A stretch of 64,000 bases of DNA, from positions 9,562,017-9,626,016 of the forward strand of contig NC_088307.1 in NCBI RefSeq assembly GCF_032854445.1, in the 5' to 3' direction. The stretch comes from Liolophura sinensis. Lineage: Eukaryota; Mollusca; Polyplacophora; Chitonida; Chitonidae. Each line of letters begins with the position of its first letter. Position 1 is the stretch's first letter. Below the pieces are notes generated by a model. It did not search any database. It had not been told where the DNA came from and was given only the letters and a program-made list of their open reading frames with translations. A program made the translations under genes and the position numbers. Of this stretch, positions 12,874 through 28,000 are shown one piece after another.

Positions 12874-13039
12874 CTATGTTACGTACTCTTTGAACTCGTT
12901 GCAGATTTCCTCCACCTTTGTGGGATGACAGCAGACTGACACCCGAAACTGGCTGGGTTCAAACAATGGAGCCAGGTACTTTGGCCCCACACGCTTCAGA
13001 TCATCAATGGTCACCTTGGCAATTTTCTCCATCAGCTCT
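12874..13039 (-). CDS. M16 protease exon 22 (stop codon)
   Basis: Acceptor TTTGCAG|AGAGC. Encodes residues 945-998, with IDDLKRVGPKYLAPLFEPSQ, and ends EFKEYVT followed by TAG at 12876-12874. The KVTIDDLKRVG region matches the final helix of M16 proteins, so the C terminus is complete. Confidence 0.92.
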
Positions 13040-16000
13040 CTGCAAACAAAGTCCACTTTATGTCAATTCATATTTCTTTTAAGGAAAGAGCAAGACACAT
13101 CAATGGAGGTGGTTATGAAACAAAAACTTTCACTTATCTTTCAAAAAGTTCTTGAATAAAATATTGGAATTCTAAGGTGGATTTTATGAATCATATATAC
13201 TGTGTTATTTATTTATATGACAGTTATATGACATATGCCATGCTCAAAAATGTTGAAGACAGATTACTCAGTTCATTCTGACTTTACTTAAAATCAAGAT
13301 TATCTTGACGTGGCCATATACAATCTTCAGTATGTTAGTATTTATCGAACATTCTGGACAGTATTGCTTTTGCAATATATGTTTGAGGTTTGAGTCATCA
13401 GAATAATAACTAGATATCAACAATACAGCGAAAACAGCAATAATTTTGTTAAAAATAGATGAAACGACCAGTAACTTGTCTGGTGGCACACGAATGCAAA
13501 ACTGCAGCTTAATAGATGAAGTCACGAAATTGTGAATTTGGTAATTCACGATAACACACCATACCTTCTGAATAATTAGAAACTTGCTAATTGAGACACA
13601 CTGAAAGTAAGCCAGTACATCAGAGAAATGTCCTGTGAAGCCCTCACAGCGGCGCTATCAGCATGCCAGCTGGAGTATAGGCTTCCCTGGCCTTTATAGC
13701 CAGCCTTTCCTGACAGCTAATACAAGGCAACTCACAATGTCATTTTTCAATATACATGTTTGTTTAAAAAGTTAAAAGGTTGTTGTTGTTGGGGAGAAAT
13801 GCCTGATGCTATGGATACCAGCCGCCCTTCAAGACTGTTGAACCAAAACCCTCATGTTCATTAATCATCACCAAAAATCTAAATACATGATACTGGGCTG
13901 CAAACATGTTTGTTTCTCTTTTCTCCTTGACGGAAGTAAACTTGAACAAGTCAGTCATTCTAAACTGCTTGGTATTTATAATGATCTTTCCTGGAACACA
14001 CAGATCAAAAAACTGTGTAAAAAGTTTTCTAAATTGTTAGGGATTCTACGAAGGAAGAGAGCTCCACTAACATGTCATTGTAGTAATATTTTCTTTAAGT
14101 CTTATGTTCTTCCTCACTTTGATTATTGCTGTTCAGTATGGGGAAACTATTCAATTAAAAATAGAGAAAGGACAGTCAAGTTACAGAAAAGAGCTGCTTG
14201 TTTAGTACTACAAGAAAGCATAAACACATCTGAAAAAAACTTTACTTGCAAGATTAAAATGGATGTATTTTAATGAAAGGGTAAACTACAAAATTCTTTG
14301 TATCAACTTTGTAAAACATTACATAATCTCTGTCCAAACCATACTAAAGAACTCTTCCCCCCCCCCCTCCAAAAAAAAAAAACAGCTGCACAATATTGTT
14401 CTTTGATCAACAAGACATCATCTCTCTCTCCCTAAAGCAAAGACAAATTACATGACAGAAAGTTTTACACCTATAGGCATCAAACTATAAAACGAGATAA
14501 AGGGGAAGGAGAGGGGCAGGGGATTCACCTTTTTAGATTAATTGAAAAAAGATAATTTGCAACATTTTACCACGGTATTTCAAAAAAAAAGTTAGTAGTG
14601 CGTGTACATTCATGTATGTCATTAAATTAGCTAAACAGGACTATACACTTCTAAATGCCTCCAAAGCTCACTGTTATGCACCAGACGACCTTGAGAAAAC
14701 ACGACCTCTAAATGAGGAGTATGTATTGCTGTGAAAGGCATTGCTAAGTTGACAGAAAAGTACATAAAAAATTTGCACAGAAAACAAAGTTCAAATGGTT
14801 AGGTCCAACTGAAAAGATGAAAAACCTGATTTCTCATTTCCTGGATAAGAATACAAACCATGTAGATTTAATCTGGCATCTGTACGTCTGGGACGTGTGA
14901 GACTTAGGAAAGTCATTTCCAGACGCAATAAGATATATATATGTTCTGTGTCCTAATAGACGTCTAAAGTAAAGAGAAGAACTGTCAAATTCTCATTTGT
15001 ATTTATCTACTAATTACTCTAAAGGCATGCTCAATAGTTACGAACGATGTACAGCATGACATGATATCAGTAAATACATAAACAGGTACCTCCACACCCA
15101 TCCCTTGGAAACCTCACTCAGTTCATTGGGACTTTAATTAAACTGAAATATCTTGAATAACTCTTCAGTTGAACATTAGTGAGGCAAAATATGCAAAGTG
15201 TATGTGGGTATATCGATTGCAAAAATCAAGACTGCATGCAGAACTACTTTAGGTACTGGCTTTAAAAATTATGACCTGATAACAAACTCACAACCAAAAG
15301 CCTGATTAAAATATTACGAAAATTCACAGCTTGTATGTATCCCGCTGGTATATATTTTTAAGCAGCTTTCCCATGTTATGGGAAGGCCTACAGGTAAATA
15401 TATTGGTGAAAAAACGATTACCTACTGTGAGAAAACTTTTGCACCAGGTTTCAGTTTTAATGTGGTAATAGAAGCTTTTAATTCACGTGACGCATGGATT
15501 GATCAGCCGAAGCCTCCAACACCTGACTTGGATTGGTCAATCACCCCTATGGTGAATGGAACAGTCTCCAAGTGCTGCTCACAGTATCAGATGAGTCCAT
15601 CTAGTAAAATCACTACAGTTATAAATGCTTCCACACCAGTTTTGTTATTAATAAATTTCTGTCCAAAATTTCTCCCTCTTACTGCATTTGATGTTTGCAA
15701 AGTACCTTTATGTTTTCCTTGCAGTAAAGTGTGAAAAAACATACACCCATGTAAAGTGATGTTTATGAGACTACATGTACATCTAGTTTTGGCCGTCAGC
15801 CCCAAAGTTCAGCTAGGCCATGTAAGGATTGAAAAGTCTGAATGTTGATTGTGTCAAATGCAGGACTGTCACTGATCAACTACTGGTAATCAAATTCTCC
15901 CCACAAAGAGTTTATGGCTTGACACAACAGCCCTCTCAAGGCATCATGGTATACAGTTTCAGAAAATGCGGTAATTAATGAGAAGGTATTGTACAAACAG

Positions 16001-19000
16001 AGCATTAGTAATGGAACATCCCCCTTGTGCTTTAGTTAGTGCTTGGGGTTTAATGTTGTACTCAACAATTTTTCAGTCATGTGACGATGAAGGAATCCTT
16101 GAGGTGTATGTAATGTGCTTCCTTGTTGCAGGACAGATTTCCAATGCTCTTCTATCTAGTGCTGCTTCACTGAGGCGATTTACCGCAGGCAAGTAAGCTG
16201 CCCTGCCCGAGCCATTATACTGATAGGGGTGAACCAGTCGTTGCACTATCCCCTACATGCCGAATGCCTTCGATTTACCGAAGGCAAGTAAGCCGTCCCG
16301 CCCAAAGCCACTATACTGATACAGGTCAACCAGTCCTTGCACTATCCCCTTCATGCTGAATGCCAAGCGAGCGAACTTCCTCTTTCAAAGTCTTAGGTGT
16401 GTCTTGATCCAGGATTGATCCTGGATCTACCCCTCCCGACGATACTACCCCTAACATAGAGACAGAGGGTTCCAGTACTCTATACACACAGTCTGGAAAT
16501 CAATAATTTACGGTATTTGATATGTACACACCGTATAAACAATGGAATATCCCCCCCTTGTCTTATTGTGCTCTACATGTGTGCCAACCCTCAGCTCAAT
16601 ACCGGTAGTACTTTTTGAGATACCACAGCTAACACTTTGTTTAGCATTCCTTCTCCTGTTATTGGATGCTAATATCGACAGTGATGCTCAGGGTAAAACA
16701 TAAGCTACGGTTGTACTTAGCGCAGGCGAGCTAAACCAAACAAAGAAACAACAACAACAACAGCAGCTCTAATTTCATTGCAAATGGACAAAATGGAATG
16801 AATTCAAACCTGATCTGTAAGTCATCATGGTCAAGTACCAAGTACCAAGTCTCAATTTAATACCAACAACTGTTTTTAAAAATTAAAATTGTGAAAAATT
16901 CATTCTTGATGGCTCAAGAGGACTGACAGGTAAGGTGTTGGCATATAGTACCATCTTGTACCGGTAATGGAGCGCTTTGTTTTTCCCCATACCGTTATGA
17001 GACTAATAAACTGATGTATACATTTTGTTTGGGTTTTCTGCTGCACACATCATTATTTCCAGACCCCACCCAGTGAACACGCCGGTCTAGTGATAAGGGT
17101 TATGTTAGAGTCCTTCTGTTTGGTCATCAGAACCTCCTCCCCCCCCTTTCCTCCCAGTGAGTCTTACTTGTTGTAATTATGGTCAACTCCGGTGAAGTAA
17201 GACAGCATTGACTCCATGGAGACACTGGAGGCTGTTTTCTCGGACTCGATAATCTCGAAGATGAGGCTGCTGCGAGAACTCTCCAACTCCACCTCAGAGA
17301 ATGGCGTTCTGCCGTCAGCATACCCCAACTGAAACAGTGTCACAAGAAAGTTATACAAGTCTGAAGATGCTGAGCCACAAAAATATAGGACATGACTGGA
17401 TCAATGAAAGTTCTCTTGGTTTCGATTCAGGTTAGTTCTATATTATTATTTTTAGATTTTTCTTCTTTTATAAAGAATGTCAGTAAAACAGACAAATGCC
17501 ACCCAAAGCTAGTACACAGCTGGCAACAAATCACAGTGCAGCACATGTACAGTAAATGGACTATGATTCAAAAAGTTGTATTTTTGAAGGCAAATAAAAA
17601 TATTACTTTTGAAGCCGAAAATTACATTTTTCCAGTAAAATATGATTTTATCTTCCAAAAAATCTCAAAGCATCTTTCTAAGAATAAGGCAAAATGTGCG
17701 ATTTGGCAATGAGCAAAATTTTACGTCATTTATCACACATGTATGACATCTGATGGCATCATTCTCTTTTAGGCTTATCTGTGATGTTTTGTCACGGAAC
17801 ATACACCTGCATGCTCACACCTACATGTGCCTCAAGATGGGCGCTCTCAGTAATGAGGATTCACATACCCATCAACAGAACACTATAACAATTTCCAAGT
17901 ACGATATTAAACACAAATCAAATAAATAAATAATAGATGCGACACAAAAATTGGGTAGGTGGCTTGCAAAAACAGCCACAATCTGAAATTTTACTGATGA
18001 TAACATAAGTAACCACTCTGACCAAATTAAAGACAAATCACATGCATAACTAATAGGTGCAAAACAAAAAATACATAGGTGGGTCTCAAAAGACAAAACC
18101 AGCCAATCTGCAATCTGACCAATGACAACACAAGTAACCACTTTGACAGTACTGAGCCCAAATCAAATACATAAATAATTAAGACATGGGAAACAAGTGT
18201 CAGGTAGGTGGTTTCCAAAAGACAAAATCTGGAAACCTGAAATCCAATGATTACAAAAGCAATTACTGTGACAGGTAGTAATTAATGTTACCGTACCACA
18301 ATGTCCTTTCCTTGCTTGTAGGCACTGATAATATGGGTGGACTTGCTGAGGATGAAGTACAGCTGACCAGTTTCAGGAACAGTATAGATGCTGCCAACAA
18401 ATAACACACACAAATGTAATATTTAGTTATTTATTTGATTGGTGTTTTTCACGCTGTACTCAAGAATGTTTCTCATTGGCCGCACAAGTGAGAGGGTCCT
18501 GGGTCACTGCACTGGGTGGGCGTGCTGACCACTTGACCCCCCAACAAATGTAATATGCACCGTAACAAAAAGCCTGGGAACAATGGTGAAGAATAATCTA
18601 GTCGCATCACTTAGATCAGTGACAGCAACTTTAAAGCCAAAGTACCATTTAACAGGAAAAACAATCAAGACGGTTGCTTTTAACAATCAAAACCATGGAG
18701 ACAATAACTTTTAAGTCACACCCATTTTAAGACAGCCCCAGTCTCCTGATCTGCCCTCACATTGTGACAGGTACATGTTCTGGATGAACACAGGTCAACA
18801 CCTTTACACTTTACCTGTACTGATAAGACAGCCCAAGTCCCCTGATCTGTCCTCACACTGTGACAGGTACATATTCTGGATGAACACAGGTCAACACCTT
18901 TACACTTTACCTGTAGTGATAAGACAGCCCCAGTCCCCTGATCTGTCCTCAAACTGTGAAGGGTTCATGTTCTGGATGAACACAGGTCAACACCTTTACA

Positions 19001-22000
19001 CTTTACCTGTAGTGATAAGACAGCCCCAGTTCCATGATCTGCCCTCACATTGTGACTGGTACACATTCTGGATGAACACAGGTCAACACCTTTACACTTT
19101 ACCTGTAGTGATAAGACAGCCCCAGTCCCATGATCTGCCCTCACATTGTGACTGGTACACGTTCTGGATGAACACAGGTCAACACCTTTACACTTTACCT
19201 GTAGTGATAAGACAGCCCCAGTCCCCTGATCTGTCTCCACATGGGGCCCTCACACTGTGACAAGTACTGGATGAAAACCATAACGGCAGGCAAGTCCTCG
19301 TGGTAGGGGGAGGATATAGAGGGCACAACTTGTATGAGGAAGGCTGACTCCACAGACCCCACCCCAACGATCACTGCGCGGTTCTCACCCGCTGTTAGCG
19401 GCTTGATGTACTCCACAGTCTTCTTCATCTCTGCTCTGTAATAACATGGAAATCATTTATTTATTTGATCTGATACAACCCCCAAAGGTTGTCTTTCTGA
19501 AATTAAATGCTCAAGTAACCAGCGTTACATTGGAGTAACCTCTCAGCCATTACCACTTAGAACTAAGGAGCACCAGAACTTTGTAAAATTCCAGGACTCT
19601 AAATCTGCCATATCAGATAATATTAAGTTATATCACCACCATTACGATTGACTGTCAAGTGTCAGGCCCTTGAAAACTAACATGACCAACACCACTACAA
19701 GAAAGCTGATGGAAGCCATTGAAATACGCCCATCACAGCCACATATTAACCAAGACAATGGATTCCTTATTCCCCCTGCCTACAGCCATCTCATCGCAAC
19801 AGATAGGCCCCAGACTACCACCCCATCCTGACCGACACCTTTGCCCATAATTGTCAAAGGTTATTGTTTAACTGATGTTTGTTTCGCCTGACGTCTGATG
19901 TTTCATCTATTGTTCAACTGCTTAATAAACAATGCCACCCTCTGTTGTCAATCCGTTGTATATTTCATTGCCGTAGCCAACTCATCATCGTGCTTGATAA
20001 TGGTATTAATATCTATACCAAACCGAGGCTCACTGAATAAATAGAAGTTATTGTCCATACATTCGTTTTATTATTTGATTGGTGTTTATTTATTTATTTG
20101 GTTGTTGATTAACTGTGGATGCAGGTATTTTTCACTCAGGTGACCAGGGGTCAAGTTTATGGGTTGAGAAAATTCTTTAAGTCACTTAGGTCTAACAGTG
20201 CACAGTACAGCCTGGAGTAAACCCAGCGAGAACTGGATTTGAACATGCTACCTCACTGGTCAAGGGCATGATAGTTGCAGAGAACCAGCAATTTAACTGT
20301 CTCAGCCAGGCAATCACTTTAAGGGAGCCAAGCAAAATATCGATCAGAGCCTAACTTTCACGATCTGAGGATCTCACATTTGATCAATTTTGGGACAGAG
20401 TAAAAGGCCCTCATCACCTTGTGATCTGTTTGCAACTGATGTAAATGGGATATCACAACAAAAGAAAGACCAAAGTAGTTGCACGTGGTGCCCTGGAGAT
20501 ATGTTGATGGCAAAACTCGAGTGTAATGGTGGGATGCTGGTACCGGCGATCATGCTTCATTGATTCTTGCTTCCATTATTAAACTTATAAAGCTGTTTGA
20601 GAACATTATACAGCACGTTTTTTCTTTGATATTTCAGGTGGAAAAGAAAAAGTTATGAACACTGGTAAATCAAATAAAGACAAAACTGTAGGATACTATA
20701 AATTCTGAGTCAAGTTAGCGGTAGGCTTACATACGAAAGCACTTCTGCCAGTGTCCATTTAAATAATCAACTGCTGAAAGATTGGTTACATGAAATAGTC
20801 CCTGCATGAAAACCTAAACATGTATTTCGAGACTTTCATCTTTCATTTTTCAGTTCTCTGTTGGATGTACAAAATGTCGCCGCTATTCCTGGAGGGTGAT
20901 CAAAAAAGGGAGACAAACTTTCATCATACATTTGTATTTCTTTCACTCACACTTCTTGAGAAAAATCATTATTTTATTCCACTTTGTAGAAATATACTTT
21001 GGACAAACTCCACATGGTAATCAAGTGAGCAGTACCACCAGCCCCATTTTAACTACGAAACAACCTCAAGCCCTTAACACATGGTGATTTGTAGCCAGTT
21101 ACTTTAAGAATATCCAGTAAGCATACATACAGTTTTACATACCTTTGCTTATCTCCAGCACCTGAAGTCTGCACAAACCGTTGCCATGGTTTCCCAGGTG
21201 TAATATCCTTCGCTAGCTGAGCAACGTCAGCATTCATGTGAATCCTGAGATTCTGAGGCTGGGTCAGGATTCCTCGCACCTTTTCCATCATCTCTAATAC
21301 CTGAAATGATTATACTGATGTTAACAGTGAATTCTTAGACATAGATGATTTAAATCACGTGTTACTCCACATATAATTCGTACAAAACAAAAAGGGGCCT
21401 GCATGGCTCAGTCGGTTAGCACGCTAGCACAGCGTAGTGACCCAGAAGCCTCTCACCAATGCGGTTGCTGTGAGTTCAAAACCAGCTTATGCTGGCTTCC
21501 CTCTCCGGCCGTACGTCTCCCAGCAACCTGCGGATGGTCGTGGGTTTCCCCCGGGCTTCCCCTGTGTTTTCTTTCACTAATGAAATACATATTTTGGTTA
21601 TTAAGAACTTATAAATCAACACAGTACATGATTTGGATGCTGATTTCATTCATTCGTCTAGGACATTCCTTGTGTCTTGCCATCGACACTGAAAACATTG
21701 CTGACTTCTTCTCTTTGCACGGATCCATCTTGATTCCATACTTTATATACTTTCTTAGTTCTTTGGTGGTTTGTGTTATTCTGGGAATTGGCCTCGTCAT
21801 TCACTGACATGAAAAGTCCACTTTGGTTGACATCTAGTACACATTTGTCTGTTTTGATGTCTACATTCTTAAATCACAAAGTGAGTTGAAAAACCTCTAG
21901 ACATAGTAACAACACTCGTAAAACTTTAAATCATTTAGTTATGAAGTGAAAGTTAACTATGATGTAACATCGTATTAAGTAATATAAAACAAAGATGTAG

Positions 22001-25000
22001 GTTAGCCACCAGGTAGTCACGCTGCTTAATCCAGGTGGGTCAAGTGGACAGAAATGATTGTTTGCTTACAGAGCAATCCAAAACAATACACAAGGTTATA
22101 GAGAAGCCTGAATGCCCAGAGCATTCCAAACATGACATAAGGTAATAGAGAAGCCAGAATGCCCAGAGCATACACAAGGTTATAGGGAAGCCAGAATGCT
22201 CAGGGCAATCCAAACAATACACACGGTTATAGAGAAGCCAGAATGCCCAGAGCATTCCAAACATGACATAAGGTAATAGAGAAGCCAGAATGCCCAGAGC
22301 ATACACAAGGTTATAGGGAAGCCAGAATGCTCAGGGCAATCCAAACAATACACACAGTTATAGAGAAGCCTGAATGCCCAGAGCATTTCCAAACAAGACA
22401 TAAGGTAATAGATAAGCCAGAACGCCCAGAGCATACACAAGGTTATAGGGAAGCCAGAATGTTCAGGGCAATCCAAACAATACACAAGGTTATAGAAAAG
22501 CCAGAATGCCAAGAGCTTCCAAACAAGACATAAGGTTATAGAGAAGCCAGAATGCCCAGAGCATACACAAGGTTATAGGGAAGCCAAAATGCACACAGCA
22601 ATCCAAACAATACACAAGCTATAGGGAAGCCAGATTGCCCAGAGTAATCACAATACACAAGGTTATACAGAAAACAGTGCACTCAGAGCATTCCAAACAG
22701 TATACAATGTTTACGAGGAAGCCAGAATGCCCAGGGGAATGTAAATAATATGTAGGGCAATGCAAAAACAATACACAGGGCAATCCAAAACAATACATTG
22801 GACAATGCAAACAATATAACAGGGCAATACAAACAATATACAAGGCTATGGTGAAGCAAGAATGCTCAGGGCAATCTAAACAATACACAGGGTAATACAA
22901 ACAATACACAGGGTAATACAAACAATATACAAGGCTATGGTGAAGCAAGAATGCTCAGGGCAATCTAAACAATACACAGGGTAATACAAACAATACACAA
23001 CATTATGGTGATGCCAGAATGCCCACAGCAATCCAAACAATACACAAGGTTATAATGAAGTCAGAATGCACAGAGCAATCCAAACAATACACAAAGTTAT
23101 AGGGAAGCCAGAATGCTCAGGGCAATCCAAACAATACATAGGACAATGCAAACAATATACAGGGCAATACAAACAATATACAAGGCTATGGTGAAGCCAG
23201 AATGCTCACAGCAATCTGAACAATACACAGGACAATACGAACAATATACAGGGCAATCCAAACAGTATACAAGGTTATGGTGAAGCCACAATGCTCACAG
23301 CAATCTGAACAATACACAGGACAATACGAACAATACCACAGGACAATCCAAACAATATACAAGGTTATGGTGAAGCCGCAATGCTCACAGCAATCTGAAC
23401 AATACACAGGACAATACGAACAATACACAGGACAATCCAAACAGTATACAAGGTTATGGTGTGAAGCCGCAATGCTCACAGCAATCTGAACAATACACAG
23501 GACAATACGAACAATACACAGGACAATCCAAACAATATACAAGGTTATGGTGAAGCCGCAATGCTCACAGCAATCTGAACAATACACAGGACAATACGAA
23601 CAATACACAGGACACTCCAAACAATATACAAGGTTATGGTGAAAGCCGCAATGCTCACAGCAATCTGAACAATACACAGGACAATCCGAACAATATACAG
23701 GACACCTCCAAACAATATACAAGGTTATGGTGAAGCCGCAATGCTCACAGCAATCTGAAACAATACACAGGACCAAATAACGAACAATACACAGGACAAT
23801 ACGAACAATACACAGGACACTCCAAACAATATACAAGGTTATGGTGAAGCCAGAATGCTCAGAGCAATCCAAACAATACACAACGTTATGGTGATGCCAG
23901 ATATGCCCACGACAATCCAAACAATACACAGGGCAATACAAACAATATACAAGGTTTTGGTCAAGCCAGAATGCTCAGGGCAATGTAAAACAATACACAG
24001 GGCAATGCAAACAATTACCAGAATGCTCAGAGTAAGCCTGTCACCTCACTTCACCAGCTGACTGAAAAGTCTCTTAGTTCATGAAGCCCTACCATAATTA
24101 TAGAACGGTTGAAACTGAGTTTACCTTGTTGGGTTCCTTATCCAGGTCTTCCACAAGTTTAGAGAGGAACTTGTGTTGTCTCAGCATGCTGGTCACGTAA
24201 CTGTTACACTCTGAAACAACATATTGACACTGCACAATTGTAAATTTTTGAATGAAGCAAGGACAGTCAAGATATGTGAGTGAGTGAGTGAGTGCTTGGG
24301 TTTTAATGTCGTACCTAACAATTTTTCAGTCATATGACGATGAAGGAATTCCTTAGAGTGCTTGTAATGTGCCTCCTTTTTGCAGGACGGATTTTTACCG
24401 CTCTTTTATCTAGTGCTTCTTCACCAAATGTGCTATCAGGGCCGTTACCCCTAGCAAGAACATTTATCTATTTATTTATTTATTTATCTGGCTGTTGTTT
24501 ACCATGCAAAATACTGAAGAATTTTGAATTATACCATGTCAGTTTTATGGGGTGGAAGAAACTGGACAGCCCTGAGTAAACCATCAACCTTTCGCAAGTC
24601 CCTGACAAACTCTCCAACATATTACATGTCAAACTGGTGGAAGACCAGCTGTTTCTATCTAACTTCATGTAAGACCACACTAGGGAGCACAGTTGACTGG
24701 TTACTACCACCAGAGACCCCAGAGAACAATAAAGGATGGGATTGAACCCTGTCAGTTACACATTCCAGTTTAATGGGTGGAGAAAACGTGTAGATCCTTA
24801 ACAAAAGTTATCATGTCATTCATGGGACACAATGTCAAAAACATGAAAAAAACTGATACCCTTGAGAAGAATGCTGACAAAAAATTTATCATTAAATGAA
24901 TTTACCTCATTCCCATGACCCAATTCCAGTCCATAATAATCATGACAAGCTGCACGAAGGAACAAGAGTTGAGACTGACCTTCTTTGTACAGGAGGTTGT

Positions 25001-28000
25001 AACAGAACTGTGCGGACAATTTCACGCCCCTTCCTCTTCATACTGGCAACATTGTTAATCATCTTCGTGGCCACGATTTTAAGGCGGTCAGCAGTGAACT
25101 GTGTTTTGTACAGAATCTCGTGTAGCCATCGTACTCCAACATCATATTTCTCCCTCTCCACCTAGTGATAAAATAACGACAACCTAGCAGTCTTCATCTA
25201 CTGAGGGTGGGAAGTTACTGTTGCAGTATATGGATATGATACCAAATGGCACTAGTTCAACAATGCCACACTTGCAGCAGGCTTCTGGCATTCCGCTATC
25301 ATTCCTCAGTTACTCCTGTGGTATGTGGATCTAGTACCTAATGCCACTAGCTCACCACTAGCACACTTTTAGCAGGCTTCTGGCATTCCGCTATCATTTG
25401 CCAGTTACTCCTGTGGTATGTGGATCTAGTACCTAATGCCACTAGCTCACCACTGGCACACTTATAGCAGGCTTCTGGCATTCCACTATCATTCGTCAGT
25501 TACTCCTGTGGTATGTGGATCTAGTACCTAATGCCACTAGCTCACCACTGGCACACTTATAGCAGGCTTCTGGCATTCCACTATCATTCGTCAGTTACTC
25601 CTGTGGTATGTGGATCTAGTACCTAATGCCACTAGCTCACCACTGGCACACTTTTAGCAGGCTTCTGGCATTCCACTATCATTCGTCAGTTACCCCTGTG
25701 GTATGTGGATCTAGTACCTAATGCCACTAGCTCACCACTGGCACACTTCTAACAGGCTTCTGGCATTCCACTATCATTCGTCAGTTACTCCTGTGGTATG
25801 TGGATCTAGTACCTAATGCCACTAGCTCACCACTGGCATACTTATAGCAGGCTTCTGGCATTCCACTATCATTCGTCAGTTACTCCTGGGGGCCTCCGTG
25901 GCTCAGTCGGTTAGCGCGCTAGCGCAGCGTAATGACCCAGAAGCCTCTCACCAATGCGGTCGCTGTGAGTTCAAGACTAGCTCATGCTGCCTTCCTCTCC
26001 GGCCGTACGTGGGAAGGTCTGCCAGCAACCTGCGGATGGTCGTGGGTTTCCCACGGGCTGTGCCCGGTTTCCACCCACCATAATGCTGGCCGCCGTCGTA
26101 TAAGTGAAATATTCTTGAGTACGGCGTAAAAACACCAATCAAAAAAAAAAAAAAAAAAAAAAAAAATCAGTTACTCCTATGGTTTCATTTGCCTCAAAAT
26201 CATTCTTTAAATACCACTAGATGTCAACAAACAAAACACAGCAGCACTAAAACATATAAATATAAACATGGGTGGGAGTTGGCCAGCAGCATGCTGTGTG
26301 GGATTACACTAGGTCCATTAACATGCATTAGATACAACAGGGATTGGAAATTGCCATCGACATTCCACTAATTTTAACAGACAAGAGATTTTTTTTTTTT
26401 TTTTTTTTTTGATTGGTGTTTTACGCCGTACTCAAGAATATTTCACTTATACGACGGCGACCAGCATTATGGTGGGTGGAAACCGGGCAGAGCCCTGGGG
26501 GAAACCCACGGCTATCCGCAGGTTGCTGGCAGACCTTCCCACGTACGGCCAGAGAGGAAGCCAGCATGAGCTGGACTTGAACTCACAGCGACCGCATTGG
26601 TGAGAGACTCCTGGGTCATTACGCTGCGATAGCGCGCTAACCAACTGAGCCACGGAGGCCCCAACAGACAAGAGTTGGTTTATCCAATACAAACTTGGGT
26701 TGTAAACGGAGATAAAAGTGGAACGCACGGCACGGTCGGTATTCACAAGATGTTGATTTATAGAGGGGTTGGTGTTGGCTAGTTTTACTGTATAACTATA
26801 TTTTAGCTTTTTGAAGTTGTAAACATACGCCCCAACAAATGCATTTGTTTGAAATGTATTAAGAATACCGGCAGCATTGTAGTGAGTATAATGCCTAAGG
26901 GGAGTTTTCATCGCAAGTGGACAAAGGTGTTCCACCCCAAATCCAAACTTATGTGGAAAACAGCTGGGGTTGTAGACGAAAAAATCAAATCTACTTATTT
27001 AGCATATATAAGGAAAATGGCTATCTAGTTACCATAACAACTGCAAAAATAGACAAATGTGAGAGCGACACATCATCATCGGTGTATCTATGTATCCACC
27101 AAAAATTAATACTAATAAAACTAATTAATACTAATAAAAATTATATATACTGAAACTGGCGATATGGTAACCAGGACAACAGCCAAAATGAACAAATGTG
27201 AGTGGCGACACATTGTCATCTGTGTATGTTTGTATCCACTAAAAATTAAAACTCTACACAGAAGAATGTTGGAGTTAGAGCTCGGACACAAAATCATATC
27301 TATCTATATAGTACATATAAGGAAAATGGCTATTTGCTTACCATTACAACTGTCAAAATGGACAAGTGTCAGTCGCAACACATTATCATCTGTGTATGTA
27401 CAGTCATGGAAAAAATTATTAGACCACTCATATTTTCTTTGGTTTCTTGTTCATTTTAATGCCTGGCAACCCTAAAGGTGTATTAACCGAAGATTACAAT
27501 GAATACGACAAAAATCCAGCTGATTCCATAATACTTTGTCGTATTTGATATGCTTTAAGGTCAGTTGTATTCCTAGGGTGTATGCGAGGCAATTTCATGC
27601 TTTCCATTTACATGCAGACTTACATAAAGAGTGGTTTCCTGTTTACATGTAGGCTTACATAAATAGGGGTCTCTTGTTTATATATTAAGACGCAGCACAA
27701 CTCGGTAGTTGTCAGCTCCCATAATGCCTAAAACGAAAGAATTATGTGGAGCCAGAAAGGCAGCCATCTTGGCACAGCTGGATACTGGATTGAGCGAGCG
27801 ACAAGTGGCCAAAAAACTGAAGATCTCTAAGACAGCAGTTCATTACACCAAGAAAAAGCAAGCCGAACATGGTACTACAAAACTGCTAGCTGGTCGAGGC
27901 AGGAAACGTCTTTCTACCCCACGAGATGACCAAGCACTCATCCGGTCCTGTATCAAGAATCGTCGTCAGACCTCCAGAGACCTTAGAAATGAGTGGGCAT

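Noticed and set aside
15378-15734. 118-codon open frame
   Set aside because: No family motif, no splice sites at the ends, ordinary base composition for the intron.
22040-23941. Cys/Tyr-rich open frames up to 251 codons
   Set aside because: Product of the intron 17 minisatellite; frame changes occur at each unit length variant.
25888-25960. tRNA gene suggested by box A and box B
   Set aside because: The boxes belong to the SINE head; no cloverleaf with a paired acceptor stem could be drawn, and the same head recurs in many copies.
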